Assembly (NCBI GenBank): GCA_016790635.1
Contig: JAEUOR010000053.1
Coordinates: forward strand, 162,402 to 226,401
DNA from: Burkholderiales bacterium
GTDB lineage: Bacteria > Pseudomonadota > Gammaproteobacteria > Burkholderiales > JAEUOS01
Direction: 5' to 3'
Length of the DNA stretch: 64,000 nucleotides
Made by a program: the position numbers and the translations under genes. The notes below the pieces were generated by a model. That model was not told the DNA's origin, made no database searches, and saw only the letters and a program-made list of their open reading frames with translations. This document shows, one piece after another, positions 63,488-64,000 of this stretch. Numbering within the stretch: position 1 is the stretch's first letter; each line of letters opens with the position of its first letter.

Positions 63488-63573
63488 GGTGGGGTGGCCG
63501 AGTGGTTAATGGCAGCAGACTGTAAATCTGCCCTCTAACGAGTACGCTGGTTCGAATCCAGCCCCCACCACCA
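63488..63573 (+). tRNA. tRNA-Tyr: tRNA-Tyr (anticodon GTA)
   Basis: Acceptor GGTGGGG pairs with CCCCACC, discriminator A and an encoded CCA. The anticodon GTA is at 63522-63524. The long variable arm is that of a tyrosine (class II) tRNA, and the T-arm GGTTCGAATCC is intact. Confidence 0.95.
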
Positions 63574-63625
63574 AGCATTGCGCCGGTTGTCGCGGCGATG
63601 GTTGAGTGGCGGGCGGCAGGCCAAA

Positions 63626-63699
63626 GCGGGTGTAGCTCAATGGTAGAGCAGAAGCCTTCCAAGCTTACGACGAGGGTTCGATTCCCTCTACCCGCTCCA
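63626..63699 (+). tRNA. tRNA-Gly: tRNA-Gly (anticodon TCC)
   Basis: Acceptor GCGGGTG pairs with TACCCGC, discriminator T, encoded CCA. The anticodon TCC is at 63658-63660. The T-loop GGTTCGATTCC is present. It is the second gene of the tRNA-tuf block. Confidence 0.95.
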
Positions 63700-63719
63700 A
63701 AGTGTTGTCGCAAGGCATT

Positions 63720-63794
<75 letters not shown>

Positions 63795-63860
63795 AGATTG
63801 AAAGAGGGACCGGCCAAGCCGGACCGCGAGATTGTCTTAAATTGGAAATTCGAGGAAATC

Positions 63861-64000
63861 ATGGCCAAAGGCAAGTTTGAGAGGACCAAGCCGCACGTGA
63901 ACGTTGGGACGATTGGGCACGTGGATCACGGCAAGACGACGTTGACGGCGGCGATCACGACGGTGCTGTCGGCGAAGTTTGGTGGCGAGGCGAAGAAATA
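63861..64000 (+). CDS. tuf: Elongation factor Tu, N-terminal part (cut by window edge)
   Basis: The first 46 codons are present: [20 protein letters not shown] and then the P-loop GHVDHGKT (19-26). It delivers aminoacyl-tRNA to the ribosome and binds GTP. GAGGA (63851) supports ATG 63861. Codon use is unlike the surrounding genes: many ACG and GTG codons in place of ACC and GTC. The order tRNA-Tyr, Gly, Thr, tuf is the usual betaproteobacterial tuf operon, so tRNA-Trp, secE and nusG should follow. Confidence 0.98.
   Translation, partial: MAKGKFERTKPHVNVGTIGHVDHGKTTLTAAITTVLSAKFGGEAKK

Overview
The window looks like a chromosomal segment of a GC-rich betaproteobacterium, probably Burkholderiales or a close relative. 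The reasons are the tRNA-Tyr/tRNA-Gly/tRNA-Thr/tuf block at the right edge (a typical betaproteobacterial order), two orphan Bug-type (TctC) solute-binding proteins, three PEP-CTERM proteins, a beta-class GST, UbiB and many catabolic or transport operons. No phage genes, transposases, integrases or CRISPR arrays were seen. Genus cannot be assigned from the sequence alone.

Layout. 1-2046: end of an unknown membrane protein, then a membrane-bound class III cyclase with altered catalytic residues. 2056-11073: a catabolic island inserted at dinB (DNA polymerase IV). A 5' fragment of dinB (2236-2442) is repeated at the intact dinB (9913-11073). Between them lie a TRAP transporter, a GntR/FadR regulator, a RuBisCO-like protein, a DUF1537 kinase and an ApnO-like dehydrogenase, most likely a D-apionate or similar branched-acid pathway. 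A kinase relic (about 2056-2190) and a possible third dinB scrap (about 640-700) suggest repeated recombination here. 11090-19711: threonine aldolase, MFS carrier, an alpha/beta hydrolase fused to an acyl-CoA ligase, YaeQ, and an alkB alkane monooxygenase with its own acyl-CoA ligase. 19767-23427: OsmC-like protein, an exported methyltransferase-like protein, a PEP-CTERM protein and a proline-rich secreted protein.

23453-37710: a long transport and catabolic cluster. A TetR regulator with a clear palindromic operator is divergent from an alpha/beta hydrolase, an amidohydrolase, a LIV-type ABC transporter, an ABC ATPase fused to a Tm-1-like (UPF0261) domain, its TIM-barrel partner, a flotillin, two related SRPBCC domains (one fused to a quinone oxidoreductase) and a cupin. 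I do not recognise the substrate. It is the best candidate for an undescribed pathway.

37817-41932: a promoter and cobalamin riboswitch control two PEP-CTERM surface proteins (the second DUF4465-like) and a BtuB-like TonB receptor, which looks like a PEP-CTERM version of a surface B12-capture system. 42038-57132: Bug protein, D-aminoacylase-type hydrolase, an HtrA-like pseudoprotease, GST, DUF2855 protein, MFS carrier, an internally duplicated reductive-dehalogenase-like iron-sulfur protein followed by a BenE-type benzoate carrier, a YihV-like sugar kinase, UbiB and a sodium:solute symporter. 57189-63318 (minus strand): Bug protein, LIV-type binding protein, long-chain acyl-CoA ligase and RecQ. 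63445-64000: promoter, three tRNAs and the start of tuf.

Common themes are uptake and CoA activation of organic acids (five ligase or hydrolase genes and five binding proteins) and B12 uptake beside a possible corrinoid enzyme. Calls rest on reading translated sequence and recalled family motifs; no database search was run.
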